Below, piece by piece: positions 32,824 to 44,673 of a DNA stretch of 64,000 bases (positions within the stretch are counted from its first letter, which is position 1; each line of letters opens with the position of its first letter). Position numbers and translations under genes: made by a program. This DNA is from Sweltsa coloradensis (lineage: Eukaryota; Arthropoda; Insecta; Plecoptera; Chloroperlidae), in contig JAMZAV010000318.1 of NCBI GenBank assembly GCA_024449915.1, positions 682,001 to 746,000 of the forward strand, written 5' to 3'. The notes beneath the pieces were generated by a model, which did no database searches, was not told the origin of the DNA, and was given only the letters and a program-made list of their open reading frames with translations.

Positions 32824-35800
32824 GTAAGCATAAAGCATGAGCCGGCAATGGCATAGAGTTTGTTGACAATCAAAGGTGGAGGGGTGCTTTCGGTCTTGAA
32901 AACGTCATTATCTTTTGTTATTAAAATTATTTTATGTTCTGATATGGGAGCCGGTGGAGTGAAAATTATTGTGTTGTTGATATCCAGGAAAAGCGTTACG
33001 GAAAAGTTCAGTAGCCCTTGACACCAAATACCAACGAGGGGAACAATACAAAGATATTTTATTTTATTTCATTAGAGGTTTAGAGGTTTAGATGTTTAAA
33101 AGCATAGCCGCAAAAAATAATTGATAGGTAGTCAATTGGTATGGGCCGACAGCTGTTGTGTTACAGGGTTAAATTAAATATGTAATTTGACGACAAGAGG
33201 AGGGGAGACTAAGGAGGTGACATTATATACCTTACCTACCAGATAGGACTTTGCCGTTCGCAGCATAACTGTTTAATTTTTCAAAGATAATATTAAGCCA
33301 AACATGACGAAAATAGCCCTCATGTGTCTTGTGTATATCCACAGGAAGCTAAGGACTGCCTTCCCGCAGCCACTCAACTACCTGAAGATAAGATGAAGTC
33401 CACCATGGATGCCCTGAGCAAGCTTCAACTGGACCCGGCCAGTGCCTGTCAGCGTGAGCCTCCTAGAGACGCCTTGAAGCCTCTTCCTCAGAAGGCGTTT
33501 GACCAACATCCAAACATCCAAAGCGCTGCAGACTGTTTGGAAGTGAGGAGCAACGAAGAGATGGGTCGCTACATAGTAGCTACCAGGGACTTCAACCCTG
33601 GTAAGTGACAAGACCAATATACACCTCTGGCATGCACTGGTTTACTTTTCTTTGCAGTTTAATTAATAATTATTGTCAATTTTACCTTGATTTGAAATAA
33701 TAAATGGAATAATTTTGTTTTGCAATAATTAGATAAGGAATTGTCACTGAAAAAAATGTTGCAAGATGAATTTTATATCTCGATTTGGTTAGTCGGGAAA
33801 CACTGCAGTAAGCAGTATTGTTGATTCACCAACAATACACAAAAGTTCCCATCTCAGTGGTCAAGTTTGCTAAGGCGTCCACTTAGAAACTTAGAATGTG
33901 AGAGATCGGGGTTCAAACCCTGGTCAGGATGGATTTTGTAATTTCTGGATTGTATTAAATATTAGGAATTTTAATATATATTTACTACTACTACTACTAC
34001 TACTACTATATATGTATTTATTTTAGCCTTTGATATTAATGCTAAGTAGATTTAATAAATAAATAAAAAGTCTTGTCAGTTAGACCCGAGGTTAGACCAT
34101 ATTTTTTACATTTTCCAGGAGACATCTTAGTAGTGGAAAAGCCATTTGCTGCGGTTCTGTCTCAAGAATGTTATCCCACTCATTGCTTTAATTGCCTGAA
34201 GCAGTCGGATGCGATGCTACCATGTAAAACATGCAACTATGTAAGTTGTTGTTCATACTGTTTACTGTATGTTTAAAAGTTGTGTGTTCTGTGATATTTT
34301 TGTTTTCCGGTACCGTTTATGAAAAATATTTATACTGGCCTGAGAAAACAAATCTTATAATGCTGAATACTAAAGATTCAGATTTCTAAAAAAAAAAATA
34401 GCTCAATGCAGAGTCAAAGATAAGTTGTGAGATGCAAAACAAAAATCACCGATCTAATAGTGTTTTTCATAAATGGTACTTAAGCGTTATATTGCATGCC
34501 TCAAACTTGAAAAAATATAAAAATATTCCTATACAGTTATGAACATCATAGAATATAAATCTGAACGACTAGGTAGTTAATTTTTTGGTCATATTTTGGC
34601 AACAAGTACATAATGATTTTATTTCATCACTAAGTTAATTTCACTGTATATTTCATAATTGTAACATGGTGATTGGATGAGCAAAGCAAAGACTTCAATT
34701 TCACTGACCCCCCAAAAAATTTAGCTCCAATGTTTTGTTTTTTTGTATTTTTGTCTGTTAGTTAGCACGATTCCGGGCAAACGGCATAAGCGATCTTGAT
34801 GAAAATTGGAGGGGACCTTCGAAATCTCTAAACTTAGAGGTGTATTGTTTTTGGGTACAATCCAAGAATTATTTCTCATGAATATCGTACTTTTACGATT
34901 TTTTTTCGATTTTTAGTGCGATATTTTCGTGACATTTGGGCCGATTCTGACCAAACAGGTGGGGGTTCAACATTCATATTTCACATGGATATTAAAGTTA
35001 TGGTGATGTAGTACCTTTTGAAAGAAAAAGTTGAAAAAGTTAGCCAGAATCCATAGAAATAAGGGTTTTAATATGATTTTTTTGAGGTTTATAATAACAA
35101 TTAACAATAGAAACTTGACAACAATCACCTACAATGCATTCAAAAAGCACTTGCAAAGGAAAAGTGGTCCTACGCAAACTAAAAACTTACAAAAAAGCTC
35201 ATCCATCAACGCGGCGGGATTTAAGCGTTTTCCTAGTATTAGTTAAATGTTTTGTCATATCACAAACTTTTCAGTGCTATTATCAGGTTTTACTTATCAT
35301 AAAAATATTGTTTTGCTGCTACAACCATTCACAGAATTATGACACTTTGTGCATCTTTTGACCAACAGGCAATGTTTTGTTCCGCTGAATGTCGCACTTA
35401 CGCATGGGATGCCTATCACAATGTTGAATGCCGACTGATCCCAGCGCTATATGAACTGGATGTGGCACCATCGATGATGTTACCATTACGAATGTTCCTG
35501 ACCGCATGCAGCCAAAACCAAGGACTCCGAGGCTTGCATCGTCGGGTCAAGGAGATTGAAGAACAACAGGAGAATGGGAAGATATATGGAGAAAATGACC
35601 AGTACAAAACAAATGACTACGAACAAATCCACTATCTATTTAGGTTCAATATGATAACAAACTCAAAGCAACAACTAAACCATGTCATTGTTGCGGCTTG
35701 CATCTTAAATGTGCTCGATGAATACGCGGATTTTTTCTCATGTAAACCAGACATGAAGTTTGCATCTGGTCTGATTATTAGACTAGTGGACATAGCAAGC

Positions 35801-38800
35801 ACTAATTCCATTACAATAGAAAACCTCATCATCGGCCAGATCATTGATGAAACGCTCTCCGGATTGGGAGTGTATTCCACGTTGAGTTTGTTGGCACATT
35901 CCTGTGATCCGAACGCCTCCTTGTGGTCTTACAATGGCAACACTGTTGGCCTAGCAGCTCGACGACTAATCACGAAAGGCGAAACGGTAATGAAATACGT
36001 TATTCATTGTTATATCCCCACTCTACATCTTTCGCTGGAATAATGTTATAAAATATTAAGTTTTTATTATATTTTAGTTAATTTAACTTTCAATGGATGG
36101 CTAATTAAATCATAATTAATCATAAAATATATTTTTCTGCACTAAATCTCAAATGCTTGATTATTTAGTGCTAGATTCTGGAATTTAGTGCCCAAATTAT
36201 AAGACTTAGTGCTCGGTTACTTTAAAAGGTATTGGCCTTTTAGAGTGGGGGGGCAAGTTCATGCAGCCCTCTCCCCCTTCCTAATGTCAGCATTAAATCT
36301 CAAACTCTTTTTGTATTTAGTGCTAGGCTATGGTATTTAGTGCTTAAACTTTTAGACTTAGTGCTCGGTAACTTTACAACATAATGACCCTTTAGTTAGG
36401 GGGGGGGGGCAGGTTCACGGAGCTCCCCCTCCCACATCAGCACTAAATCTCAAACTCGATCAGTGCTCAAAGTATTCTTCTTAGTGCTCGGTAACTCAAA
36501 TAGTTATTTACCTTTTCGCAAAGAGTGGCAAGTTCACACAGCACCAATGTCAACAAAATTTTAAGCTCTGAGATTATTTAGTGCTATAGTACCCAAAGTA
36601 TTAGACTAGTGCTCGGTAACAAAGTTATTGACTTTTAAGTGTGTGTGTGTGTTTCACGCAGCCCCCCAATGTCAGCACTAAATCACAAACTCTTAGATTA
36701 TTTGGTGCTAGGTTCTGGCATTGGCAAGTACCCCCTCATGCACAAAGATTTACCGGCGTTAAGTTGCGTCTTGTTAAAAATGGTGGATTTACGCAAATCC
36801 ATAATATGTAAAATCATAGGGCTATAAAAACTATATGTACAAAGGTAGTTGCGCCGCAGCCAAGCCGCGGCGCTCTACAAGCAGAGTTGGAGTGTTTTCG
36901 AGGTAGGTATCACCCAGTCATGATGAAATGTGTAATGAACTTAAAAATTGTCATAAACTGGGTGATTTAGGTACATTAGTACACTTAGCCAAATTTTAGC
37001 TAACTAGTTATGAATTTAGAAATTAACAGAAAAATTTTAGGTGCACCATACCCCCAACAAAATTGTCAAACACCAATCCAAAAAAATGTTGGACATAACC
37101 TACTCTTCAGCCGTTTCTGTAAATCCTGTATATATTGTTTTGTAATTTGGGCAAGTGGTTCTGTCAAAATATGCTGATTACCTAGAAGGGGTGTGATTTT
37201 GGAATGCATATCTTTGCGTGTTTGAGTGTATATTTGTGCACAGTTTCAAGGCACGATGTAACAAAGAGTCATTTTAAATTGGTACGATGCTCTAGTGTCT
37301 ATGTGGAACAAAAAAATAAGCAGGTTAAAGCCGATTTAAGAAATTTCCCAAGACGCCAATTCTCGCAAATTTCTGGATTTAAAAAAATTGAAAAATTCGT
37401 GTAAAATCACAGTTACAAGATATAATTTTTTAAACGGTCACTTTAGTGTGGTATTATGCTATAGAATAAAGATAATGTGGTAAAAAAATATTTTTTGGGG
37501 GTTAAAGTCCCTTTAAAAACATAGTTAGGGCCTATTGATTCATAGCAATTGTAAAAGTTTTCCAACTGGGATTTGAGGCCAGTACCTCTGGCTAAGCATA
37601 CCATAGCTCTAACCAATTAAGCTACCTGGACTACAAAACACATTTTTACAGCTTTTACTAAAATGCTATTTATTGTGATTATTGAGTTCCATTATATAAA
37701 TCCAAATGAAGACTGCCATGTTGCTGTCATATCATAATTTAAACATATCATTGTTTATCCAATCACTCTTCGTGTCCGTTGAGTTTGGGTGTGATAACAT
37801 GTTTTTATTTTCTTCCTCTGCTACAAATACTGTACTATCTTTGAACCGGGGGAAGAAAAATACGATTAGTTCTTAATTAAAAAATGAATAAATTATAAAT
37901 TTGTGTTACAAATGGAAACAAAAATCAGCCTTCCAACCCAAAAATTATGAGCAGGATCGAAAATGCCCGGAGTACACGTAATTGAATTTATGTTTGAATT
38001 CACAATAATCTTATATATTGGGCTTACTACTCAACCCAAAAATAAATGAAACAATTGTTTTGACAATTAGAGGATCATAATAGATAAACTATGTGCGTTG
38101 TTTTGTTAAACTCAAATTTAAACTGGGCCGATATTCACCAACATTCAATGCCAAAACTCTGTAAAATCAGTTTACAACAGGGTTGCCACCAACTCAATTT
38201 TTTTATCCTTGAAAGAAACTAAAAAAATCCTGAGAAATCCTTGAAAACAGTTATTCAGCATTAGCATTTATTATAACCACAAAGGAATGTTACCTACAAA
38301 TTTTCAGGTTTCATGCCAAAATATGTTATGCCAGCCCGATTTTCGAGAATCTAGTCAACATTAGGTGCAGAAACGCATAAGAATCGGAATTTTCTTCAAA
38401 TATATTTTAACATTTTTCTTTTACTCACCATAACTACCACTTGCGGGAAATGTTATGCAGTCACTTATGTTTATTTTTACTAGTACCCGATGTTCTTTTA
38501 CTGTCTACATTGCTTTTTTTAGCTGAATTTTAAAAAATGTATTAATTTAATGTATTTTTTAAAGACAGTAGAAAATCCTAAGATTTAGCCAAAAATCCTG
38601 TTATCCTTGAGACACTCTAAAAATCCTGAGAAAAGGATAAAATCCTTGAAAGTGGCAACCCTGGTTTACAACATTTTCAACATGACTCTTATTCTCAAAA
38701 TTAGTAATAGGTTTATGATGTTAGTCACAAAAGAACTGATTGTGTAAGTGACTTCTGAAAATGTATGGGATTTAATTGAAATTTAACTTCTTTTCAGATT

Positions 38801-39253
38801 TATATATCTTACGGAGAAATGTTCACCCGCAATGAGACCAGTGCCCGGCGCTCCGAGCTCAAAACCGGATATTATTTTGACTGCAAGTGCAATGCGTGCA
38901 TCTACGACTGGCCTCTTGGAAATGACCTGTTAAATATCACTGACTGTAAATTGGTTTGCCGTGAATGCCGTTGTCTGCTTCCTGATTCGAGTAACAGCAT
39001 TTATTCAACATGTACAACGTGCAATAAGAAGTATGACATCGTTTCTTTGAGAATTGGTCTATCGGTGTTACGTTTTAGAATGGAGGAGATACAGGAAGAG
39101 ATTCTAAAACGATCTACACAAGACTTCACCCCAGAGCTAGCAGGGTACGTTAAACTAATCAATCAGGATATCCAAAGGCCGAATCTTCTAAGCGTAGAAG
39201 TGGAAGATTTGTTGTTTCTCAGCATCAAGATAAAAGGCAACGTTCATTACTAA
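32260..39253 (+). CDS. SMYD4-like copy D, complete gene (671 aa)
   Basis: Exons 32260-32823, 33345-33600, 34119-34240, 35369-35986 and 38798-39253 sum to 2016 nt, 672 codons with the stop, with no frameshift. Family knowledge: SMYD4 proteins are lysine methyltransferase-type regulators with TPR, MYND and SET domains. Seen here: TPR region at about residues 82-188; SET start GRYIVATRDFNPG near 260-273; a complete MYND finger (C296, C299, C309, C312, C318, C322, H331, C335); SET motif AHSC at 490-493; SYG at 524-526; post-SET C549, C551, C554. The Asn of the usual NHSC is Ala, so methyl-donor binding may be altered. The C-terminal TPR domain of vertebrate SMYD4 (about 800 aa) is largely absent. 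Confidence 0.9.
32824..33344 (+). other. Intron of D between TPR and linker exons
   Basis: A 521-bp intron, GTAAGC to CCACAG. It is alignable with the E intron (TTGTTGACAATCAAAGGT, AAAACGTCATTATCTT), which is expected for a recent D/E duplication. No inserted element was seen. Confidence 0.75.
33345..33600 (+). CDS. SMYD4-like D linker and SET-start exon
   Basis: The 256-nt exon (phase 0 in, 1 out) starts EAKDCLPAATQLPEDKMKS and ends with MGRYIVATRDFNPG before GTAAGT. It is nearly identical to 53666-53921 in E and moderately diverged from A. Confidence 0.92.
33601..34118 (+). other. Intron of D with SINE fragment and (TAC)n
   Basis: A 518-bp intron. A family-2 tRNA-derived SINE is at about 33845-33965 (GGGGTTCAAACCC and TTTTGTAATTTCTGGATTG). 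A (CTA)n microsatellite lies near 33985-34008. Acceptor is TTTTCCAG. Confidence 0.65.
34119..34240 (+). CDS. SMYD4-like D exon with first MYND half
   Basis: The 122-nt exon encodes DILVVEKPFAAVL and HCFNCLKQSDAMLPCKTC, the first four MYND zinc ligands (C296, C299, C309, C312). Donor TAT|GTAAGT, phase 0. An identical-length exon exists in A and E. Confidence 0.93.
34241..35368 (+). other. Intron of D inside the MYND finger
   Basis: A 1.1-kb intron that carries a Helitron-like element at 34673-35236. The remainder is AT-rich. The acceptor GACCAACAG is shared with E. Confidence 0.7.
34673..35236 (+). mobile_element. Helitron-like non-autonomous element in a D intron
   Basis: 5' TTGGATGAGCAAAGCAAAG; body with GATTCCGGGCAAACGG; 3' TCATCCATCAACGCGGCGG, then GCGTTTTCCTAG and a T. 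It belongs to the variant with the GTGCGATATTTTCGTGACAT segment also seen at 43195-43950, 46040-46598 and 54824-55589. Confidence 0.8.
35369..35986 (+). CDS. SMYD4-like D exon with second MYND half and SET core
   Basis: The 618-nt phase 0-0 exon starts AMFCSAECRTYAWDAYHNVEC. It contains LLAHSCDPNASLW (AHSC at residues 490-493) and ends LITKGET before GTAATG. The same exon is decayed in C and intact in E. Confidence 0.94.
36135..36730 (+). repeat. Diverged tandem repeat (~115-150 bp period)
   Basis: About five units share CAGCACTAAATCTCAAAC, ATTTAGTGCTAGGTTCTGG, GACTTAGTGCTCGGTAAC and a G-rich or C-rich stretch. The CACTAAATCTCAAA-type word begins near 36141, 36289, 36428 and 36672. Units differ by many substitutions and indels. 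Confidence 0.75.
37529..37631 (-). mobile_element. tRNA-derived SINE (family 4), minus strand
   Basis: The inverted counterpart of 52058-52165: it shares the tRNA-like head (on the minus strand AGCTTAATTGGTTAGAGC) and the tail word ATTGCTATGAATCAATA. The B box is diverged here. Confidence 0.65.
38178..38663. mobile_element. hAT-type MITE, 486 bp
   Basis: Terminal inverted repeats begin CAGGGTTGCCAC. The element is flanked on both sides by a perfect 8-bp direct repeat, GTTTACAA (38170-38177 and 38664-38671), the target-duplication size of the hAT superfamily. There is no coding capacity. It sits in the last intron of D. Confidence 0.88.
38798..39253 (+). CDS. SMYD4-like D terminal exon
   Basis: Starts IYISYGEMFTRNETSARR, then YFDCKCNACIYDW (post-SET zinc), CRECRC and CTTCNKKYD. 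It ends at TAA 39251-39253 after a helical C-terminus of about 70 residues. The equivalent exon is truncated in C and degenerate in E. Confidence 0.92.
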   Translation: MYISYGEMFTRNETSARRSELKTGYYFDCKCNACIYDWPLGNDLLNITDCKLVCRECRCLLPDSSNSIYSTCTTCNKKYDIVSLRIGLSVLRFRMEEIQEEILKRSTQDFTPELAGYVKLINQDIQRPNLLSVEVEDLLFLSIKIKGNVHY

Positions 39254-42200
39254 GAACAAACAAAGTAAGGCAATTGCTGAAAAAGTACTGTATTCATACT
39301 GTGTTTTAGTTTTATAAAGACGCTCATAGAAGTAAACCCTGAAAGAGGAACGTTTTGAGCTTGTTTATTTTGAAACATAACAGTACATGTACCGGAAATG
39401 TTCTTTAGAACTGAAAACTTTTACTTTCACTACTTAATTAAACATAGTTTCTTCCACTGCCTGTGTGACTGTGAGACTTGTGACAATCTTGTAGCCCATG
39501 AGACTTATGGAGTATAACCTAATTATAAAGAAGAAACTAGTGGAATATGTATTTTGATTGAAATAATACAATATTCAGACTTGTCACTGTTCTAAGATGA
39601 TATTTTATTCCAATATTTGATTCATTTATTGCATTGTATTTTATATCTACGTCATGCTTCAATTATTCACGTTAAAAGCAACCATGTACCAAACATGGAC
39701 CAAGTAAATTACAGACACCCTATATGTGACGTCTTTGTATTTCAATGTTCAGGAATATGTTGAATAACCTACATATGTAGTGTACACAAGATGTTTACAA
39801 CAGTGTTAAATTGTGAGTCTATAAACAAACAGGCATTATTAGATAAAATATTAATTGATATGCATAACTGGGTCTTAGTAACAAAATCCAAAAGGACGCC
39901 ACATTTTTTTAGGTTTGAACGATTTAATTTTACTGATTTAGGCCTATAAAGTATAATTTTTGCACCAATTCCGTGCCGTGGATAATTTTTGATTTCAAGT
40001 CTCTTAATAATAACATAATATTATCTGTTTTCAGTTAATCTCTGATTAAGACTAATACACAACATGTTCATGTAACCAACGTTCTTCATGACTTTTAAAA
40101 TTAAACATTCTTTTGTTTCTTTCAATTGGTTCATGGTGAAGAAATCACTTAACTCTTATTTCTTTAGACTGTTGTTTAAACAAGATATAAGTGTAAGTAG
40201 AGTAAGTAAGTGCAGATGTTGTGCCTTATTTTTTCGTTGATTTATATAGGCCCCTAAGCTTCATTAATATATCAAACAAATCTGTGAAATCTGTGAATAG
40301 ATAGGCCTAAGTATGCACCAATTGCAAATATAATATTATTATTGTATAAATTGTTCATATCACTGAGCTGTCTTTGAAGGTAAACAAACAGACGAGGATC
40401 ATCATTATTTTTTCTTTACATTAGAAAGTTGTGATGTTCACATGTAAAATATGGAACAGATGCTGCAGATGATATCTTTAATTACCGAGTATGGTTTGTT
40501 CAATTTCTTTTGACTAATAGTAATATGTGGGTGAACATAAAAAACGGTTCGACATTTGTTTGCTATTTGTATGATGTGTATGTGAATCGTATTTCTAACC
40601 AATCCATTTTGAAAAGAATAATAAATATTTTCTTTGTTAAAAATTAAAATTGTATGAGTGAAGTGATCAGAATTGGATAAGCTGCAAAGATGATTTGAGT
40701 TGTGGCCAATTTAACAATCTTCCACTAAAACTAACAACTGAGGTTAAATAAAAAAATCAATACAGTCCCTGCACACTTTCTAAAGACACTTTCGACAGAA
40801 ACCGACAAAAGTTGAAACAACAATCAAAGTTGGCTGCATTTGTGGTAGACCATTAGGGTAGTGAAATAATTTTCAAAGTTAATTTTCTAGTTTCTAGTTT
40901 AATTTTTTGTTAAAAAATTATAAAAATAAATAAAATATTATAGAGTATTCAATTCACATGTAAAGAAATCCAAATTCACGAAGGATTTATAGCTGTAGAT
41001 AATGATTGTTTAGTAGCACTACCAGCAACATGTCACAAGTGTCGGCAAGTTTTCTTTCATATGGTTATTGATTTAAGAAGAAGAGGAAGATTTTAAAAAC
41101 TCATTTATCATTAGAGAATCACAAATCGATATAACAAATAAACAAAGTGAAATCACATCTTGTAATCATCATGCTATACAAACCTCTTGAGTCTACATTA
41201 TTCCTCACAGAAGCTTTGGAACAGCACTTAATGTCTATGTATTTTATTTTAAATTGTTTTAATATATTTTAAAATTGAAACAGCATTTTTATTGGCCAAT
41301 TGGAATTTGAATTGAAGGGGGACGCCCGGACTACTGGCATCGTAAGGTAAACAGGGCCGTAGAAATACCGCGCTTCCCTGGTTATGCCACTGACTGCGTA
41401 GAACCAGAGACATTGGATTGGATACGAGATGTATAGAAGCTAGATCGTTACTTCTAAGTAAGTTTACTATCTAGAACTGGAATTTTGCTCAAGAATGGCG
41501 TATAGACCTAGTATTTCTATAGCCAGATAAACTGCTAGCAAATTTGTTTAAAAACCTAAACACGAAATATACGAAATTTGGAAAATGAATGAAATCAAAA
41601 TTATAAATTTTATACTATGGTGATTGCGGTTCTATTAGAACCAGTAAGATTTTGAAAGATTAAATCTTTATCTGGAGATTTAATAACTGGGTCTCAGTAA
41701 CTAAATACATCTCAAAAGTTAAATTTATTTTACAAGTCCGACATCCTCACACATCATCAGGTTGATGTAGTGCACCCGATAATATCGTCTTTTGTTTTTA
41801 AGGGAACTCTCCACTGAAAATACTGACAAAACTACCCTTTTACCTGTTTTTTTTTTATTACTTTTATTTACTCTTAAGAACTTTTGAATTATACTAACCT
41901 AACATGCCTCCATTTAATGAAAAAATATTTGTTTAAAGTTATTGCGCGCACGGAAATGCGGTTTTGTGCTGCCATTTTCTAATATTTAGTTATAGTAATA
42001 TATAGTTTATTACCATAATAATACAAAATTTTGGCAATTTCATGTAAAAAATCTTTAAAACCATTTTGCTGGATGCAAAAAAAATAATAAAGCAAAATTA
42101 AAAAAAGGTTATGTATCTGACCTTATAATTATAAAGTTGGAACTACATTAGTCATTATTCATCTAAAGTAAGCCCCAAAGTCAAAATTGTAAAAATACAT

Positions 42201-42779
42201 TTACCACTTTGTAATACTGAGGTCACTTGTCCGAATGAGCTAATATTTGTTTGGTATTGTTACTTGGACATAAATAAACAAAATTGTGCATGCGTTTTAA
42301 AATATATTCAAAACTTTGGTTAAAATATAATATTCAATTTTTATCTAAACTGTAATTAATAAAATTCATTATTCAAAATGCATAAAATTAGCAAAAAACA
42401 TGCACAATTGTCTTTGGTTATGTCAAAACAAGGAAACTGCAAAATTTCACAACAATCGGTTCAAAAGGAAAAAAAAATTGTCTCGTCTACCAAAGAGCTT
42501 AAATAACAATACAAAAATCAAGGTGGGCAAAATATAAGCCCAACAAAATTAAAAAAATCTTTTGATCAATTTTTAAATGTGTTTCTAATACCCATCCCAA
42601 AAATTGTGTTTGCAGCGCAAAAACTGTGGATTTTGGCTTTTTCAGTGGAGTGTGGAATAGGATCATATTTTTTCTCCATCACTAGAAATGTAATGTTCAA
42701 ATGTAAAATATGGTGCAGATGCCAGATGATATCTTCAGAGAACTGTGTGTGGTTAATTCAATTTGTATAATGGTAAGAA
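39254..42779. other. 3' flank of D, no gene seen
   Basis: AT-rich non-coding sequence; an ATTAAA near 39438 could serve as a polyadenylation signal. About 40100-40560 matches 21165-21440 and 22925-22985 behind copy C. A second version of the TTTTTTCTCCATCACTAGAA block is at 42660, which suggests a local tandem duplication as well. Confidence 0.5.
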
Positions 42780-43194
42780 TTTATTACAAACAAAATATGA
42801 GCAATTATACATGATTGATCCTCCATCCACATTAGTAGTCTAGATCAGTGTGTTGGGGTAAACCCGTAAAGAATCAAGAATAACATATTAAAAAATACAA
42901 CTCTACACGGAACATGTCGCCAGATGGACTTGCATGTCTTTCTTCACAGAACACAAGCTGGAAGAGTTTATAAACAACATAGCTTGTTGCCATAAGGTAT
43001 AAAAAACACAACACGATGATAGGTGCATTTCTTATGAAATATGAATACATCCAGTGGTTCGGAGAAGCCGCAGGGGAGCGAAGACGATGCCCTGCCACCC
43101 ACCCTATAAATGTCCCCCATTCAAAATCAATTATATGACTGAGTCAATCCAGATGTATTCATTTTTTTAAATTATTTATTTGTTTATTTATTTA
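42780..43194. other. Empty-site paralogue of the 24.5-kb TIR element
   Basis: 42780-43110 aligns with 24430-24494 joined to 25615-25890 and lacks the 1.1-kb insert; the junction is CAGTGTGTTGGGG at about 42846-42858. A decayed SINE tail (TATATGACTGAGTCAATCC) is near 43130. Confidence 0.7.
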
Positions 43195-43950
43195 TTGGAT
43201 GAGCGAAGCGAAGACTTCAATTTCACTTTGTGTTTTTTTTTCCACTTACGTTACCCCAAGAAAAATAGCTCGGGTGTTTTGTTTTTGTTAGTTTTTTTGT
43301 CTGTTTGTTCGCTCTCTACCGGGAAAACGGTATAGCAATCTTGATGAAAATTGGAGGGGACCCTCGAAATCTCTGAACTTAGACCCCCCCACGTTTTTGG
43401 GTATAATCGATCAAATATTTCTGATGATTATCGTACTTTTACGATTTTTTCCATTTTTTAATGATATATTTTTGTGATATTTGGCAAACGGCTACTCTGA
43501 TATTAATGAAACTTTATGGGAACGTTTAAAATCACTGAAAGTATATATGTTATGATTTTAGAGACATTTGAAAAAATATTTCTTATAGAAATCGTACTTT
43601 TACGATTTTTCCCCCGGTTTTTAATACGATATTTTCGTGATATTTTGGGCCGATTCTGACCAAACGGGTGGGGTTACAACGTTCATATTTTACATTGACA
43701 TAAAGATTATGGTGATGTAGTGCCTCGTGAAAGAAAAAAAGTTGAAAAAAATGGTCAAAATTCATAGAAATAATTTAAATAAAGGTTTTAATATGTCTTT
43801 TACAGATGTATAATTAACAAGTAATATCAAAGTATAACAATAGAAAAAGTAATGAGATTTCACTTAAAAATGTAATCATTTGACAGAAATATTCCAAAAA
43901 AAAGCTCATCCATCAACGCGACTGGAAAAAGCGTTCGCGAGGCGGCCTAG
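43195..43950 (+). mobile_element. Helitron-like non-autonomous element
   Basis: 5' TTGGATGAGCGAAGCGAAG; 3' ATCAACGCGACTGG...AAGCGTTCGCGAGGCGGCCTAG, then TTTATTA. The 3' tail is the variant with an extra GCGAGGCG segment between the hairpin and CTAG. Confidence 0.8.
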
Positions 43951-44460
43951 TTTATTATAATAAAGGTAAGTGGGTTCTCAATTCATTTCTGTGCCTGGGA
44001 AGTCTGTTTTCAGTGTTGGGTAGGAACTTTTAAAAAATAACGCTTTCCCTTTTTTGGGAACCTTTTAAGAAACGCGTTCTATTTTTAGTTACGAGTAACT
44101 TTCAACATAAAGGTTACAAATTTGGGGGAACTTTTAATAAAGTTTTAGAATTTCCTTTCACTCTCAGAAATAACAAAACCCACCATGCCTCTACATTTGA
44201 AAACATATTTAGCTGATACAGATATGAAAATCAGTAGATAAAAAACCGTAGCATATAATAATTTTTAGGAGGTGTAACCTCGATTTATGAACCTGTCATT
44301 TGCTCGCGACGACGCGGCTTAAAAATCGCGGCCTAAATTCCATGTACCATTTATCTGATAAATAAACATTTATTATTTCAGGAATTCAAACGTTCCCTTT
44401 GGATGCCAAGTAAATAAACTTTTTAAAGTTCCTTTTTGCGGAAACTTACCCAACACTGTC
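43951..44460. other. Unassigned non-coding
   Basis: Contains a short pattern of AACTTTTAA/GGAACTTTT words and the start of the duplicated block at about 44455. No gene was seen. Confidence 0.4.
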
Positions 44461-44673
44461 TGTTTTGAAGTGGTGGGTATTTTGACGGGGATTCCCTCAG
44501 AACTCCCTCCCCCACCCCACCCCCCTCCAACCTCGCCTAGTTCGCTCCTCGCACGCTGCGCCAGCTTGTTGCCATGCTGCGTCTCAACGGTCTCATTCTC
44601 GGTGTAGAGTGCTGTGCTGTGGGTGGTCAAGCTCTCCTGTAGATGGTAGGCCTACACGTCCAAGATTGACTGG
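44461..44673 (+). other. Candidate 5' non-coding exon of copy E
   Basis: Paralogue of 26701-26907. It ends GACTGG|GTAAGTAC at 44673. The short open frame after ATG 44643 meets a stop before the donor, so it would be untranslated. It is inferred as a leader exon because E starts coding directly after an acceptor. Confidence 0.3.

Larger units (their letters stand above)
35987..38797 (+). other. Last intron of D, 2.8 kb, repeat-filled
   Basis: Contains a block of diverged tandem repeats (36135-36730), an AT-rich dispersed repeat (37100-37500), a minus-strand tRNA-derived SINE (37529-37631) and a hAT-type MITE (38178-38663). The last ~110 bp before TTTTCAG align with the pseudogene C intron. 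Confidence 0.65.

Noticed and set aside
36135..36730. CRISPR-like periodic array
   Set aside because: Units are long, diverged and without unique spacers, in an animal intron. It is an ordinary tandem repeat.
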